Positions 44,385 through 53,913 of a stretch of 64,000 nt of DNA are shown here, one piece after another. This stretch comes from Pseudemcibacter sp038106445 (GTDB lineage Bacteria; Pseudomonadota; Alphaproteobacteria; Sphingomonadales; Emcibacteraceae): NCBI GenBank assembly GCA_038106445.1, contig JAYODU010000008.1:1-64000 (forward strand). Reading direction: 5' to 3'. A model generated the notes under the pieces. That model ran no database searches. It had not been told where the DNA came from and saw nothing but the letters and a program-made list of their open reading frames with translations. Position numbers and translations under genes: made by a program. Numbering within the stretch: position 1 is the stretch's first letter; each line of letters opens with the position of its first letter.

Positions 44385-45941
44385 ATGACTGAAATGACAA
44401 TACAAAATACAAAACCTGTGGTTCTATGCATTCTTGATGGATGGGGATCACGTGATGAAAATGACAATAATGCAATTAAACTGGCGGATACGCCGATTTA
44501 TGACGAAATGATTGCTAATTGCCCGAAATCCACATTACAAACATCCGGATTGTCCGTCGGACTTCCTGATGGACAAATGGGAAACTCAGAAGTTGGGCAC
44601 ATGAATATTGGTGGCGGCCGTGTTGTTTTTCAGGATTTGCCGAAAATTGATCAGGCAATAGCAAATGATCAGATTAAGGATATTGATTGTCTTAAAGCCG
44701 CAATTAATACCCTGACGCAAAATAGCAGAACAGCTCACATTTTGGGACTTCTTTCCCCCGGCGGGGTTCATAGTCATCAGGACCACATGGTTGCACTTGC
44801 GCGGGAATTTGAAAAACATGGGATACCCGTCGCGATACATGCTTTTACCGATGGTCGCGATGTGGCGCCAAAAAGCGCCGATATATTTATTAAAAAAGTT
44901 GAACAGGATATTGCTGATTTGAAGGATGTATCCATCGCCACGGTAAGTGGCCGTTATTATGCTATGGATCGCGATAATCGATGGGACCGTGTTGAAAAAG
45001 CCCATAATGCCATCGCGATAGCAAAGGGAAACCATGCTGACAACGCACTTGCAGCAATCAAAAATGCATATGAATCTGATTTGACAGATGAATTTATTAA
45101 CCCAACAGTTATAGGCAATTATAACGGACTAAAAGAAGGTGATGTTATCATTATGGCCAATTTCCGTGCAGATCGCGCCCGAGAAATTATGGCAACCTTC
45201 GTTGACCCTGATTTTGATGGTTTTAAAAAACAGAGAGACATAAGACTTGGTGACGCACTTGGCATGACCAAATACTCAGATGCCCTTGAAAAACTTATGC
45301 CTTGTCTTTTTCCTTCTTCTCCGCTGCAGGATACTCTGGGTGAAATTGTTTCAAGAAATGGACTTAAACAGTTACGTATTGCTGAAACTGAAAAGTTCGC
45401 CCATGTAACATTTTTCTTTAATGGTGGGGCGGAAGAAATGTATGAAGGGGAAGAACGTATACTTATACCTTCACCTGATGTCCCAACATACGATCTAAAA
45501 CCTGAAATGTCCGCTTTGGAAGTTACCAATAAACTGGTTGATGCGATTACATCAGAAGAATTTGATCTGATTGTGGTGAATTATGCCAATCCGGATATGG
45601 TCGGCCATACAGGTGTTCTTGAAGCCGCTATTAAAGCCGTTGAAATAATTGATACATGTCTTGGTTGTTTAAAGGAAGCTATAGAAAAGGTTGGCGGATC
45701 TATGCTGGTAACCGCTGACCACGGAAATATTGAACTTATGAAAGATCCGGAAACAGGTGGGCCGCATACAGCACACACAACCAATCTGGTGCCGTTTATA
45801 CTTGTTGGTGGTGAACGCGTCACGAAAGGCAAGATTGTACTAAAACCCGGTGCTCTTAGTGACGTCGCCCCTACTGTGCTGGCACTTATGCATTTGCCAC
45901 AACCGGCGACAATGACAGGAAATAATCTGATCAACGTATAA
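44385..45941 (+). CDS. gpmI: 2,3-bisphosphoglycerate-independent phosphoglycerate mutase
   Basis: A 518-residue metalloenzyme of glycolysis, alkaline-phosphatase superfamily. The N-terminus VVLCILDGWGSRDEND holds metal ligands, the phospho-Ser is in QMGNSEVGHMNIGGG, and the C-terminal metal site is VTADHGNIE and HTAHTTN. ATG 44385 has AGTGAG upstream; ATG 44394 is a close alternative. It begins the gpmI-envC-ctpA series. Confidence 0.95.
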   Translation: MTEMTIQNTKPVVLCILDGWGSRDENDNNAIKLADTPIYDEMIANCPKSTLQTSGLSVGLPDGQMGNSEVGHMNIGGGRVVFQDLPKIDQAIANDQIKDIDCLKAAINTLTQNSRTAHILGLLSPGGVHSHQDHMVALAREFEKHGIPVAIHAFTDGRDVAPKSADIFIKKVEQDIADLKDVSIATVSGRYYAMDRDNRWDRVEKAHNAIAIAKGNHADNALAAIKNAYESDLTDEFINPTVIGNYNGLKEGDVIIMANFRADRAREIMATFVDPDFDGFKKQRDIRLGDALGMTKYSDALEKLMPCLFPSSPLQDTLGEIVSRNGLKQLRIAETEKFAHVTFFFNGGAEEMYEGEERILIPSPDVPTYDLKPEMSALEVTNKLVDAITSEEFDLIVVNYANPDMVGHTGVLEAAIKAVEIIDTCLGCLKEAIEKVGGSMLVTADHGNIELMKDPETGGPHTAHTTNLVPFILVGGERVTKGKIVLKPGALSDVAPTVLALMHLPQPATMTGNNLINV

Positions 45942-45973
45942 TATTTGATTTTAAGAGGTTAAAAATTAGAAAA

Positions 45974-47263
45974 TTGAACACATATTTCCGCAAAATTCAT
46001 GATCTGGCACGTTTAATATTATTCGTCGCCATAGGCGGAACATTGTTGTTCACTTCAATTCAGCCTTCAAATGCACAAATTAGAGAAGATAACGCACAAA
46101 ATAGTGAACGTTTGGACCTTTTAAGGCGTCAAATAGAGCAATCATCTGAAAAAGCAAAACAACTTGAGGAACAAGCAGCAGCTGTCCGTAAAGAGATCTC
46201 TGAAATTCAGCAAAAGCTCATAAATTCTGCTGCTGAAATACAATCTATTGAAGATGAAATACTCGAAAGAGAAGCAACCCTGAAAGAATTGCGGGCAAAT
46301 GAGATCGAGCTGGAAGAAAGACTCGCAGATAAAAAATTCGAAATGGCATCGACACTGGGTGCAATGCAGCGCTTAAGTATCCAAAAAACAAGTGCCGTCA
46401 CATTCAAACCAGGCGAGGCTGTAGATACCCTCAGAACTGCATCTTTGCTCAAAGTTATTCTTCCCGAATTACAAAACCGGGCTAGCATTTTACAGGAAGA
46501 TCTTTCAGAACTGAATAATGTACGTGAAGATATTATTCTGAATAGTGAAGAACTAAGAGCAGAACTAACCCGCTTGGTGATAGCGAACGAAGATATAGAT
46601 ACTTTAATGAAGCAAAGGGTCGAACAGCAAAAAAAACTGGAATATTCAACGGAACAGGAAAGAGCAAAGATCCGCAGTTTTGCTGAAAATGCTGAGGATT
46701 TACAGGATCTTATAGAAAAAATTGAACGTGAAATCGCCCTAAGGGATGAAGCGGCAAGAAGGGCAGTTGAAACCCTTCGTGATCGTCCGCAGAATTCAAC
46801 AACGAATGCCATTACTGCATCCACGCCTATGCCAGACGGTGCCATAAGTTTTGCCAGCGCCAAGGGAAATTTACCCTTGCCGGCACGTGGCAGCATTAAC
46901 CAGACCTTTAATCAGATGTTATCAACAGGGCAGCGTTCGAGAGGGATTATAGTAGATACCAGACCGGATGCCACCGTAATCGCGCCACATGATGGCCGTA
47001 TCGTATTTGCCGGACCGTTCAGATCTTACGGCCAGCTCTTGATCATTGCCCACGGAGATGGTTATCATACGCTCCTTGCAGGTATGGAAAATATTAACGG
47101 AATTGTAGGACAATGGGTTTTAAAAGGTGAACCCGTGGGACAGATGTCCGGAAATACAAACGAGTCTAATTCTCGCCAGAAATTATACGTAGAATTAAGA
47201 CAGGAAGGAAAGCCGATTAACCCGCTACCATGGATCGTAGCGATAGATCGAACAGGTAAGTAA
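45974..47263 (+). CDS. envC: EnvC-like murein hydrolase activator
   Basis: A 429-residue periplasmic protein. It has a signal anchor (residues 10-35), long coiled coils (about 45-265, Glu/Arg/Leu-rich heptads) and a C-terminal LytM (M23) domain at about 310-425. In place of the full zinc site the domain reads LLIIAHGDGYHTLLAGM, so the HxH ligand pair is broken and the protein is probably a non-enzymatic activator of amidases, like EnvC. It would be the partner of FtsEX encoded at 26-28 kb. The start is a TTG at 45974; AAGAGG is 15 bases upstream, a long spacing. Confidence 0.88.
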   Translation: MNTYFRKIHDLARLILFVAIGGTLLFTSIQPSNAQIREDNAQNSERLDLLRRQIEQSSEKAKQLEEQAAAVRKEISEIQQKLINSAAEIQSIEDEILEREATLKELRANEIELEERLADKKFEMASTLGAMQRLSIQKTSAVTFKPGEAVDTLRTASLLKVILPELQNRASILQEDLSELNNVREDIILNSEELRAELTRLVIANEDIDTLMKQRVEQQKKLEYSTEQERAKIRSFAENAEDLQDLIEKIEREIALRDEAARRAVETLRDRPQNSTTNAITASTPMPDGAISFASAKGNLPLPARGSINQTFNQMLSTGQRSRGIIVDTRPDATVIAPHDGRIVFAGPFRSYGQLLIIAHGDGYHTLLAGMENINGIVGQWVLKGEPVGQMSGNTNESNSRQKLYVELRQEGKPINPLPWIVAIDRTGK

Positions 47264-47280
47264 TAGAAAGGTAATTAGGA

Positions 47281-48624
47281 ATGAAACATCTTTATAAATC
47301 GACTGCATTTGTTATTTCACTAATGTATGTCACACTTTCGGTTCCAAGCTATGCCGCCAAAACTGAAACATATAATCAGCTTAATCTGTTTGCTGATGTT
47401 TTCGAACGTATTCGTTCCAATTATGTAAAAGATGTGGATGATGAAGAACTTATAGAAGCGGCAATAAACGGTATGCTTACTTCTCTTGATCCTCATTCGA
47501 CTTATCTTAATTCAAAACGTTATGAAAGTATGCAGGTTCAGACCACTGGAGAATTTGGCGGGCTGGGAATTGAAGTGACAATGGATAAAGGGGTAATTCT
47601 TGTCGTATCCCCAATGGATGATACACCCGCTTCACGGGCTGGTGTACAGGCTGGAGACTATATCACCCGCATCGATGATGAACAGATTAGTGGCTTAACC
47701 CTTAACGAAGCAGTCGATAAAATGCGGGGTAAGGTTGGAACCGATATTGATATAACAATTATTCGTAAAGGTGAGCCTGCCGCGATCGAAATGACACTAA
47801 CCCGTGCTATTATTGAGGTAAAATCTGTCAGTTACCATATAGAGGATGAAATAGGATATGTTCGGATTTCATCTTTTACAGACAAAACGACAAGTGGTCT
47901 GCGTGACGCACTGGATGAAATAAAAGAAGAATTAGGGGATAATCTGCAAGGGATTGTTCTTGATCTTCGTAATAATCCTGGTGGCCTGCTAAATCAGGCT
48001 GTTGATGTTTCCGATACTTTTCTTGATCGTGGTGAGATCGTTTCAACAAGAACCAGAAATGATCGCAATATTCAGCGCTATAATGCACGCAGTGGTGATA
48101 GCATAGAAAGCAAATCGCTTGTCGTGCTTATCAATGGAGGATCCGCTTCAGCATCTGAAATCGTTGCCGGGGCACTACAGGATCATGAACGCGCTGTTGT
48201 TGTAGGGACACAGTCTTTTGGTAAAGGATCGGTGCAGACAGTCATACCTCTTTCAACTGATGGAGCCATGAGCCTGACCACTGCTTATTATTTCACACCA
48301 TCCGGTAATTCAATTCAGGGTGAAGGAATTATCCCTGATGTTGTTGTTGAACAGCTTCGGCTTAATGAAATTGAAGCGGTGCAAGATCAGCGGACAGAAG
48401 CAAGCCTGCGTGGCAGCCTTGCAAATCCTAACGCTACAGAAGAAGAGGCCGCCGAGCAGGAAGCCCTTGATAAAGCTATTGAGGTGTCAAGTGCCAGCGA
48501 TGATGCAGAAGGATCAGACGAGGGAGATAAGCAAAAGCACCGCATGACTACTGCACAGGATGATTATCAGCTTAATTTTGCACTTAACCTTATTCGTGGT
48601 ATGTCAATCGCCCGAAACAACTGA
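47281..48624 (+). CDS. ctpA: Carboxyl-terminal processing protease (S41)
   Basis: A 447-residue exported serine protease with a Ser/Lys dyad. It has a signal peptide (residues 1-25), a PDZ domain at about 90-180 (GGLGIEVTMDKGVILVVSPM), and a catalytic core with Ser in NGGSASASEIVAGAL and Lys in SFGKGSVQTVIPL. An acidic/Ala-rich linker lies near the C-terminus. It trims periplasmic substrates, in some bacteria peptidoglycan hydrolases. It is downstream of envC and overlaps the next gene by one base. Confidence 0.94.
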   Translation: MKHLYKSTAFVISLMYVTLSVPSYAAKTETYNQLNLFADVFERIRSNYVKDVDDEELIEAAINGMLTSLDPHSTYLNSKRYESMQVQTTGEFGGLGIEVTMDKGVILVVSPMDDTPASRAGVQAGDYITRIDDEQISGLTLNEAVDKMRGKVGTDIDITIIRKGEPAAIEMTLTRAIIEVKSVSYHIEDEIGYVRISSFTDKTTSGLRDALDEIKEELGDNLQGIVLDLRNNPGGLLNQAVDVSDTFLDRGEIVSTRTRNDRNIQRYNARSGDSIESKSLVVLINGGSASASEIVAGALQDHERAVVVGTQSFGKGSVQTVIPLSTDGAMSLTTAYYFTPSGNSIQGEGIIPDVVVEQLRLNEIEAVQDQRTEASLRGSLANPNATEEEAAEQEALDKAIEVSSASDDAEGSDEGDKQKHRMTTAQDDYQLNFALNLIRGMSIARNN

Positions 48625-49793
48625 TGGCTGATGAACCGGAATTAAAAACTGCGACAAGACAGCGTTCCATAAGCCCATTGATGGCGGCTTGGGCCATCGT
48701 GATATTGCTTTTGGTTATAACGGTAGCTTGGATCACATTTTCTGAAGAACCTGTAACAACAGCAGACCCGACATCTGCTGCTGATCAGGATGTTTCATCT
48801 GGTGATATGCCTACGACAAGTGCTGCATTGGATATTCGTGAAGAACCGGAACAACCGGTCAGTGATGAAAATCAACCTGCTGGTATTAATAATAATAATT
48901 TTTCAGATAACCCTGAAACCATATCTACTATTCCAGAACAAATTAATACACAACCGGCTGGTTCCTTAAGCAGTACACAAACACCATTAAAACCTGCACC
49001 AAATCAGAACTTGCTTGTTAGGGGGGAGAATGGCTTTAAACCGGCATTGGGTCCTGACGGGCTTATCGCATGGCAAGAGTATGCGCGCCCTTATACCAGG
49101 GATGACAATAATATTCCCAAAATAGCCCTTATGGTTACAGATATTGGCTTAAACTCAAGAAGCAGCAATACGGCAATTGATAATTTGCCAGGACAGGTTG
49201 ATCTTGCTTATTCCCCTTATGGCCGCAATTTACAGGACTGGATGGACAGGGGACGGGCAAAAGGACATGAAGGATTTCTCATGATCCCGACTGAACCTGT
49301 CAATTATCCGGCAAACGACCCAGGACCCCATACACTGATCACGGATTTAAACCCTCGCGATAATTTACTCAGGCTGGATTGGGTTCTTTCACAGGTAGCC
49401 GGTTATGTGGGGGTCATTAATCACATGGGGTCAAAATTCACGACTTCGGAAGAGGCACTAACGCCTATATTATCTGATTTGCAAAGTCGCGGTTTGATGT
49501 TGGTTGATGCACGTTCGTCGCGCTATAGTATCGCTGCACGTATTGCACGCACCCTGAATATGCCGCGCGCAATAAATGACAGATATATTGATAATGTAAT
49601 AACAGCCGCCGAAATTCAAAGCCAGCTAAGGGAGTTGGAAATTACGGCAAATACATTTGGCGTCGCTCTTGGGCTGGCGCGCGCTACACCCCTAACAATT
49701 GACCAGATTGCCCTTTGGGCCGAAACTTTAAGCAATAAGGGAATAGAGTTGGTTCCTGTAACCGCAATCGCTAACAGGCAGCCTATAAGATAA
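48624..49793 (+). CDS. Divergent polysaccharide deacetylase (YibQ-like)
   Basis: A 389-residue protein with a single N-terminal membrane helix (residues 18-38), a Thr/Pro/Asn-rich low-complexity linker to about residue 140, and a NodB-like fold (PKIALMVTDIGLNSRSSNTA, VDLAYSPYG, GVINHMGSKFTTSEEAL). This is the DUF610/divergent polysaccharide deacetylase family, found next to envC-ctpA widely in proteobacteria. The activity is not demonstrated for most members. It shares one base with ctpA and one with rppH. Confidence 0.88.
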   Translation: MADEPELKTATRQRSISPLMAAWAIVILLLVITVAWITFSEEPVTTADPTSAADQDVSSGDMPTTSAALDIREEPEQPVSDENQPAGINNNNFSDNPETISTIPEQINTQPAGSLSSTQTPLKPAPNQNLLVRGENGFKPALGPDGLIAWQEYARPYTRDDNNIPKIALMVTDIGLNSRSSNTAIDNLPGQVDLAYSPYGRNLQDWMDRGRAKGHEGFLMIPTEPVNYPANDPGPHTLITDLNPRDNLLRLDWVLSQVAGYVGVINHMGSKFTTSEEALTPILSDLQSRGLMLVDARSSRYSIAARIARTLNMPRAINDRYIDNVITAAEIQSQLRELEITANTFGVALGLARATPLTIDQIALWAETLSNKGIELVPVTAIANRQPIR

Positions 49794-50272
49794 TGAAGAG
49801 CAAAAACAATCGATTACCATATAGGCCTTGTGCCGGGATTATGTTGCTAAATGAACAGAACAAGGTTTTTGTTGCAAAAAGAATTGATACAGCTGTTGAA
49901 GCCTGGCAAATGCCTCAGGGCGGCATTGATAGGGACGAAGATCCAAAACTGGCTGCATTTCGTGAACTGGAAGAAGAAACTGGTATAACAAATGTGACAA
50001 TACTTGCTGAATATGATGGGTGGTTATCCTATGATTTGCCGGATACATTATATGGAAAAGTTTGGAAAGGAAGATACGGCGGGCAGACAATGCGATGGTT
50101 TGTCATGCGGTTTCACGGTAAGGATGAAGATATAAATATTGAAACTAAACATCCGGAATTTTCAACCTGGCGCTGGGCCCATATGCACGAACTTGAAGAT
50201 ATAATCATACCTTTCAAGAAAGACATTTATAGAAAATTGGTTCAGGAATTTTCTTATCTTACAGAGCAATGA
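49793..50272 (+). CDS. rppH: RNA 5'-pyrophosphohydrolase
   Basis: A 159-residue Nudix hydrolase that removes pyrophosphate from mRNA 5' ends. The Nudix box is QMPQGGIDRDEDP then RELEEETGI (residues 39-64). The PCAGIMLLNEQNKVFVAKR start and terminal FKKDIYRKLVQEF are standard for RppH/IalA. It is coupled to the deacetylase gene by a one-base overlap. Confidence 0.94.
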   Translation: MKSKNNRLPYRPCAGIMLLNEQNKVFVAKRIDTAVEAWQMPQGGIDRDEDPKLAAFRELEEETGITNVTILAEYDGWLSYDLPDTLYGKVWKGRYGGQTMRWFVMRFHGKDEDINIETKHPEFSTWRWAHMHELEDIIIPFKKDIYRKLVQEFSYLTEQ

Positions 50273-51091
50273 ATGATGATTGAAAAAAATAAATCGCTAC
50301 CGGTTTTTGATATTCTGCACTTATCATTCACTAATCTTCTTACAAAAATAAAATATATTTTTCTGGCCTCTTACGGAACCGCTTTTTCAATCTACATGAT
50401 TGTTATGATACTTCCCAGCCCAGTTAATATGACCAGCGAGGCAAGTTTGCTAATTCGGATTTCCTATGACGTTATATTTTTATCGCTATTATTAATAATC
50501 AGTACTTTGTTGTACCGCCTTCTTTCATTTGATATTTGTAATATCCGAAATCTGGTTCCCAAAAAACCCGGAACAACAATAGTAAAAATGTTTCTGTATT
50601 TAATCGCTTTAGCGTTTCTTTTATTCGTAGCGACACTTGCTGTATCGCTTTTCTTTTTGCTTGTTGCTGCAATCGTGAACAATGTTACTGAAACATCAGC
50701 ATTAAATGAAACAAACCTGCCCCCCGTTGTATACTTTTCTATGATGATAGCTATTCTGTTGATCATAATGCGGTTGCAACCGACATTTATAAGCATCGCT
50801 ACAGAACGAACATTAATAGAAATGAAATCTTCATATTATTATACGAGAGATAATTTCAAAGAATTGATCCTGATCGGATTATTCAGTTTCGCACCGGCGA
50901 TGTTGCCTGTCCTTATTGTATATTATGCCATTGAAAGCAGCACCGGAGTAGCAATTACGAATGCATTTTTAACTTTTCTTATGTTCCCATTATTTTTATT
51001 ACCCTACCTGTCGCTCTTAAGTGCCGGTATAGAAGTTGATAAATTTCTTGTGCAGGAACAGGCTTCAAACAAGATGGAGCCTAAATTATAA
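50273..51091 (+). CDS. Six-helix membrane protein, unrecognised (1)
   Basis: A 272-residue polytopic membrane protein. About six hydrophobic segments are visible, near residues 25-45, 62-85, 103-130, 145-165, 190-215 and 220-245. No family signature is recognised. It begins immediately after the rppH stop (ATGATG) and shares one base with the next gene, which has the same length and helix layout. The two may form a heteromeric membrane complex or be diverged duplicates. The gene is more AT-rich than its neighbours. The function is unknown. Confidence 0.72.
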   Translation: MMIEKNKSLPVFDILHLSFTNLLTKIKYIFLASYGTAFSIYMIVMILPSPVNMTSEASLLIRISYDVIFLSLLLIISTLLYRLLSFDICNIRNLVPKKPGTTIVKMFLYLIALAFLLFVATLAVSLFFLLVAAIVNNVTETSALNETNLPPVVYFSMMIAILLIIMRLQPTFISIATERTLIEMKSSYYYTRDNFKELILIGLFSFAPAMLPVLIVYYAIESSTGVAITNAFLTFLMFPLFLLPYLSLLSAGIEVDKFLVQEQASNKMEPKL

Positions 51092-51957
51092 TGAAAAAAG
51101 AATGTAAGACTCTAAATATTAAAACCAGTTTGACAGATACTTATAAGTGTTTGTGGCATTATAAATGGAACCATCTGTTTATATCATTGGTAGCTTTTTT
51201 GCCATTCGTCACCTTTGGGCTGCTGGGCTTGTTTGGTCCGTTCTTTATGCCGCGCCTGTCCCATGAACTGGTACCGGAAGGCTATAATCTTTCTTTCATG
51301 CTTTATATACTCAGTACATATGTTTGGGGTATTCCCTGTTTTATTTTATGGCATCGCTTATATCTGCTTGGTCCGGAACATCTGTTACGTAAGAGAATAT
51401 GGCCTATTCTCACCAGAAGTTTTGTAATGATCTCCAAAGTGCTGTTTTTAGTCGGGATTTGTTCCCTGCTGGCGATTGTCTCAATCAGCATACTGGCATT
51501 TCTGGTAAATTACTTCGGATTAAACGACAGTATTTCTGATTTCTTTGCCCTTACTGACACTGAGTTTATGCGGTATTCAATTATCTTAAGCATAACACTG
51601 ATCATAACATATCTCGTATTCCTCAGATTTAGTCTGGCAATCAGCGCCCGGACAATCGGCAAACGGATCGGACTTTTAACATCCTGGAAATTAACGGAAA
51701 AAAATACAATGCGAATGTTAATAAGTTTTATCGCAACCAACCTTCCGGTAATTGGCGCTACCATCGGAATTATATATATCTACCAGAAATTATTAGGAAC
51801 AAATTTGTTTTATTCGGGTGAAATATTAACGCCCTTTTCATATCTGCATATACTGATCCTGGCACCAATCATTACTTTACCCCTTTCCGCCCTCAGTTCT
51901 CAATGTGCAGCCTTTTATCGCCACTGTGGCGGCGAAGAATGTAATCAGGACAAATAA
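51091..51957 (+). CDS. Six-helix membrane protein, unrecognised (2)
   Basis: A 288-residue polytopic protein with helices near residues 30-52, 65-92, 108-138, 150-172, 205-230 and 245-270, and a cytosolic tail with two cysteines (CAAFYRHCGGEEC). It is translationally coupled to the preceding gene. The layout (short N-terminal stretch, six helices) parallels the first member, but I cannot see clear residue-level identity. The function is unknown. Confidence 0.72.
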   Translation: MKKECKTLNIKTSLTDTYKCLWHYKWNHLFISLVAFLPFVTFGLLGLFGPFFMPRLSHELVPEGYNLSFMLYILSTYVWGIPCFILWHRLYLLGPEHLLRKRIWPILTRSFVMISKVLFLVGICSLLAIVSISILAFLVNYFGLNDSISDFFALTDTEFMRYSIILSITLIITYLVFLRFSLAISARTIGKRIGLLTSWKLTEKNTMRMLISFIATNLPVIGATIGIIYIYQKLLGTNLFYSGEILTPFSYLHILILAPIITLPLSALSSQCAAFYRHCGGEECNQDK

Positions 51958-51959
51958 AA

Positions 51960-51986
51960 ACCCCGCCATGGTAATCATAACGGGGT
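51960..51986 (-). terminator. Terminator of the ATP synthase operon
   Basis: On the minus strand ACCCCG and CGGGGT form a 6-bp stem with a 15-base loop, followed by TTTTTATTTG. It lies 30 bases after the atpC stop and between convergent operons. Confidence 0.75.
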
Positions 51987-52015
51987 AGTAAGAATTCATT
52001 ATTTTTAAAATTAAA

Positions 52016-52426
52016 TTATGCGGCTTCGCGGTTCAGCACTTCCAGTACGGCGACAATTACATCCCGCGCCTTTTCTGCGCGTGCACGGGTTTCATCATCC
52101 TTCGCATCCTGAATATCTTCCACCAGATTTTTAAGCTCGGCTTCATATGCCGCACGGTCCACATCCTTTAAAGCTGTTGCCTGTTCCGCCAGAATGGTTA
52201 GGCCTTCTGAATTTACTTCTGCAAAACCACCCACAACCAGTAATTTTTCCTGATAACTGTCATTATGAACTTCTATAATGGCTGTACGAAGTGTTGATAC
52301 AACAGGCGCATGCATCGGTAATACACCAAAATCACCTTCTGTACCCGGCACAACTACCATGTCAACATCCGCTGACTTAAGCAGTTTTTCCGGTGAAACA
52401 AGTTCAAAATGTAACTTATCGGCCAT
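52016..52426 (-). CDS. atpC: ATP synthase F1 subunit epsilon
   Basis: A 136-residue central-stalk subunit. The N-terminal beta-barrel is seen as LHFELVSPEKLL and VVPGTEGDFGVLPMHAPVVS, and the C-terminal helices can inhibit rotation. It is the last gene of atpHAGDC, the usual alphaproteobacterial order with F0 genes encoded elsewhere. Confidence 0.95.
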   Translation of the reverse strand: MADKLHFELVSPEKLLKSADVDMVVVPGTEGDFGVLPMHAPVVSTLRTAIIEVHNDSYQEKLLVVGGFAEVNSEGLTILAEQATALKDVDRAAYEAELKNLVEDIQDAKDDETRARAEKARDVIVAVLEVLNREAA

Positions 52427-52446
52427 GACCGCTTAGTACCTTTCGC

Positions 52447-53871
52447 TTATGCTGCCGCAGCAGCCATTTTCTTCGCTTTTTCAATAACTTCATCAATGCC
52501 GCCAACCATCAGGAAGGCTGCTTCCGGAAGATCATCATGATCACCGGCAATGATTTCCTTAAAGCTGCGGATTGTATCTTCAAGCTGCACAAACTTACCA
52601 GGCATGTTTGTGAACACCTCCGCCACATGGAATGGCTGTGACATGAAGCGCTCAACCTTACGGGCGCGTGATACAACAAGTTTGTCATCTTCTGAAAGTT
52701 CATCCATCCCAAGGATCGCAATGATATCCTGCAGAGATTTATATTTTTGTAGAATTTCCTGAACCTGACGGGCCACGTTATAGTGCTCATCACCAACAAC
52801 TTCTGCTGTCAGAATACGTGATGTGGAATCAAGCGGATCCACTGCAGGATAAATACCTTTTTCCGAAATTGCACGGTTAAGAACGGTTGTTGCGTCCAAG
52901 TGAGCAAACGACGCAGCAGGCGCAGGGTCTGTAAGGTCGTCCGCTGGCACATAAATCGCCTGCACAGATGTAATTGACCCTTTGTTTGTTGAAGTAATAC
53001 GTTCCTGAAGTGTACCCATGTCAGTTGCAAGTGTAGGCTGGTAGCCCACCGCTGACGGGATACGGCCAAGAAGCGCTGACACTTCAGCACCGGCCTGCGT
53101 GAAACGGAAAATATTATCCACAAAGAAAAGCACGTCCTGATTTTCCACATCACGGAAATATTCCGCAACAGTAAGACCCGAAAGCGCCACACGGGCACGT
53201 GCCCCAGGAGGCTCATTCATCTGACCATACACAAGAGCCACTTTTGATTGATCGCCTTCAAGGTCAATAACCCTACTTTCGATCATTTCATGATAAAGGT
53301 CGTTACCTTCACGGGTACGTTCACCCACACCGGCAAATACGGAATAACCGCCGTGGCCTTTCGCGATATTATTAATCAGTTCCATGATGAGAACTGTTTT
53401 ACCAACACCGGCACCACCAAACAGGCCAATTTTACCACCCTTCGCGTATGGTGCAAGAAGGTCCACAACCTTAATACCGGTTACCAAAATTTCTGATTCT
53501 GTTGACTGATCTTCAAAAACAGGAGCTTCAGCGTGAATTGGTGCAGTTTCTGTGTGGCCAATCGGACCACGTTCATCAATCGGCTCACCAATTACATTCA
53601 TAATACGGCCAAGTGTTTTTGGGCCAACCGGCATTTCAATTTGAGAACCGGTATCCTTTACGTCCATACCACGAACAAGGCCATCTGTGCTGTCCATTGC
53701 AATGGTACGAACAGTATTTTCACCAAGATGCTGCGCAACCTCAAGCACAAGACGGTTGCCGTTATTATCAAGCTCAAGCGCTGATAGGATCGGTGGCAGA
53801 TCGCCTTCGAATTTAACATCAACAACAGCACCAATAACCTGCGCAATGTGACCTTTATTTTCTGTAGCCAT
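52447..53871 (-). CDS. atpD: ATP synthase F1 subunit beta
   Basis: A 474-residue catalytic subunit. Walker A is GGAGVGKT (152-159), the catalytic region is VFAGVGERTREGNDLY, the DELSEED loop reads DELSEDDK, and the signature PSAVGYQPTL is intact. It is highly conserved and codes without interruption. Confidence 0.98.
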   Translation of the reverse strand: MATENKGHIAQVIGAVVDVKFEGDLPPILSALELDNNGNRLVLEVAQHLGENTVRTIAMDSTDGLVRGMDVKDTGSQIEMPVGPKTLGRIMNVIGEPIDERGPIGHTETAPIHAEAPVFEDQSTESEILVTGIKVVDLLAPYAKGGKIGLFGGAGVGKTVLIMELINNIAKGHGGYSVFAGVGERTREGNDLYHEMIESRVIDLEGDQSKVALVYGQMNEPPGARARVALSGLTVAEYFRDVENQDVLFFVDNIFRFTQAGAEVSALLGRIPSAVGYQPTLATDMGTLQERITSTNKGSITSVQAIYVPADDLTDPAPAASFAHLDATTVLNRAISEKGIYPAVDPLDSTSRILTAEVVGDEHYNVARQVQEILQKYKSLQDIIAILGMDELSEDDKLVVSRARKVERFMSQPFHVAEVFTNMPGKFVQLEDTIRSFKEIIAGDHDDLPEAAFLMVGGIDEVIEKAKKMAAAAA

Positions 53872-53913
53872 TTTATTTATAACTCCTGGGGCTGATGCCC
53901 GCTTTGCCTTCTA

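Noticed and set aside
53248..53784. Plus-strand open frames opposite atpD
   Set aside because: They lie wholly within the highly conserved atpD gene and show no independent coding features.
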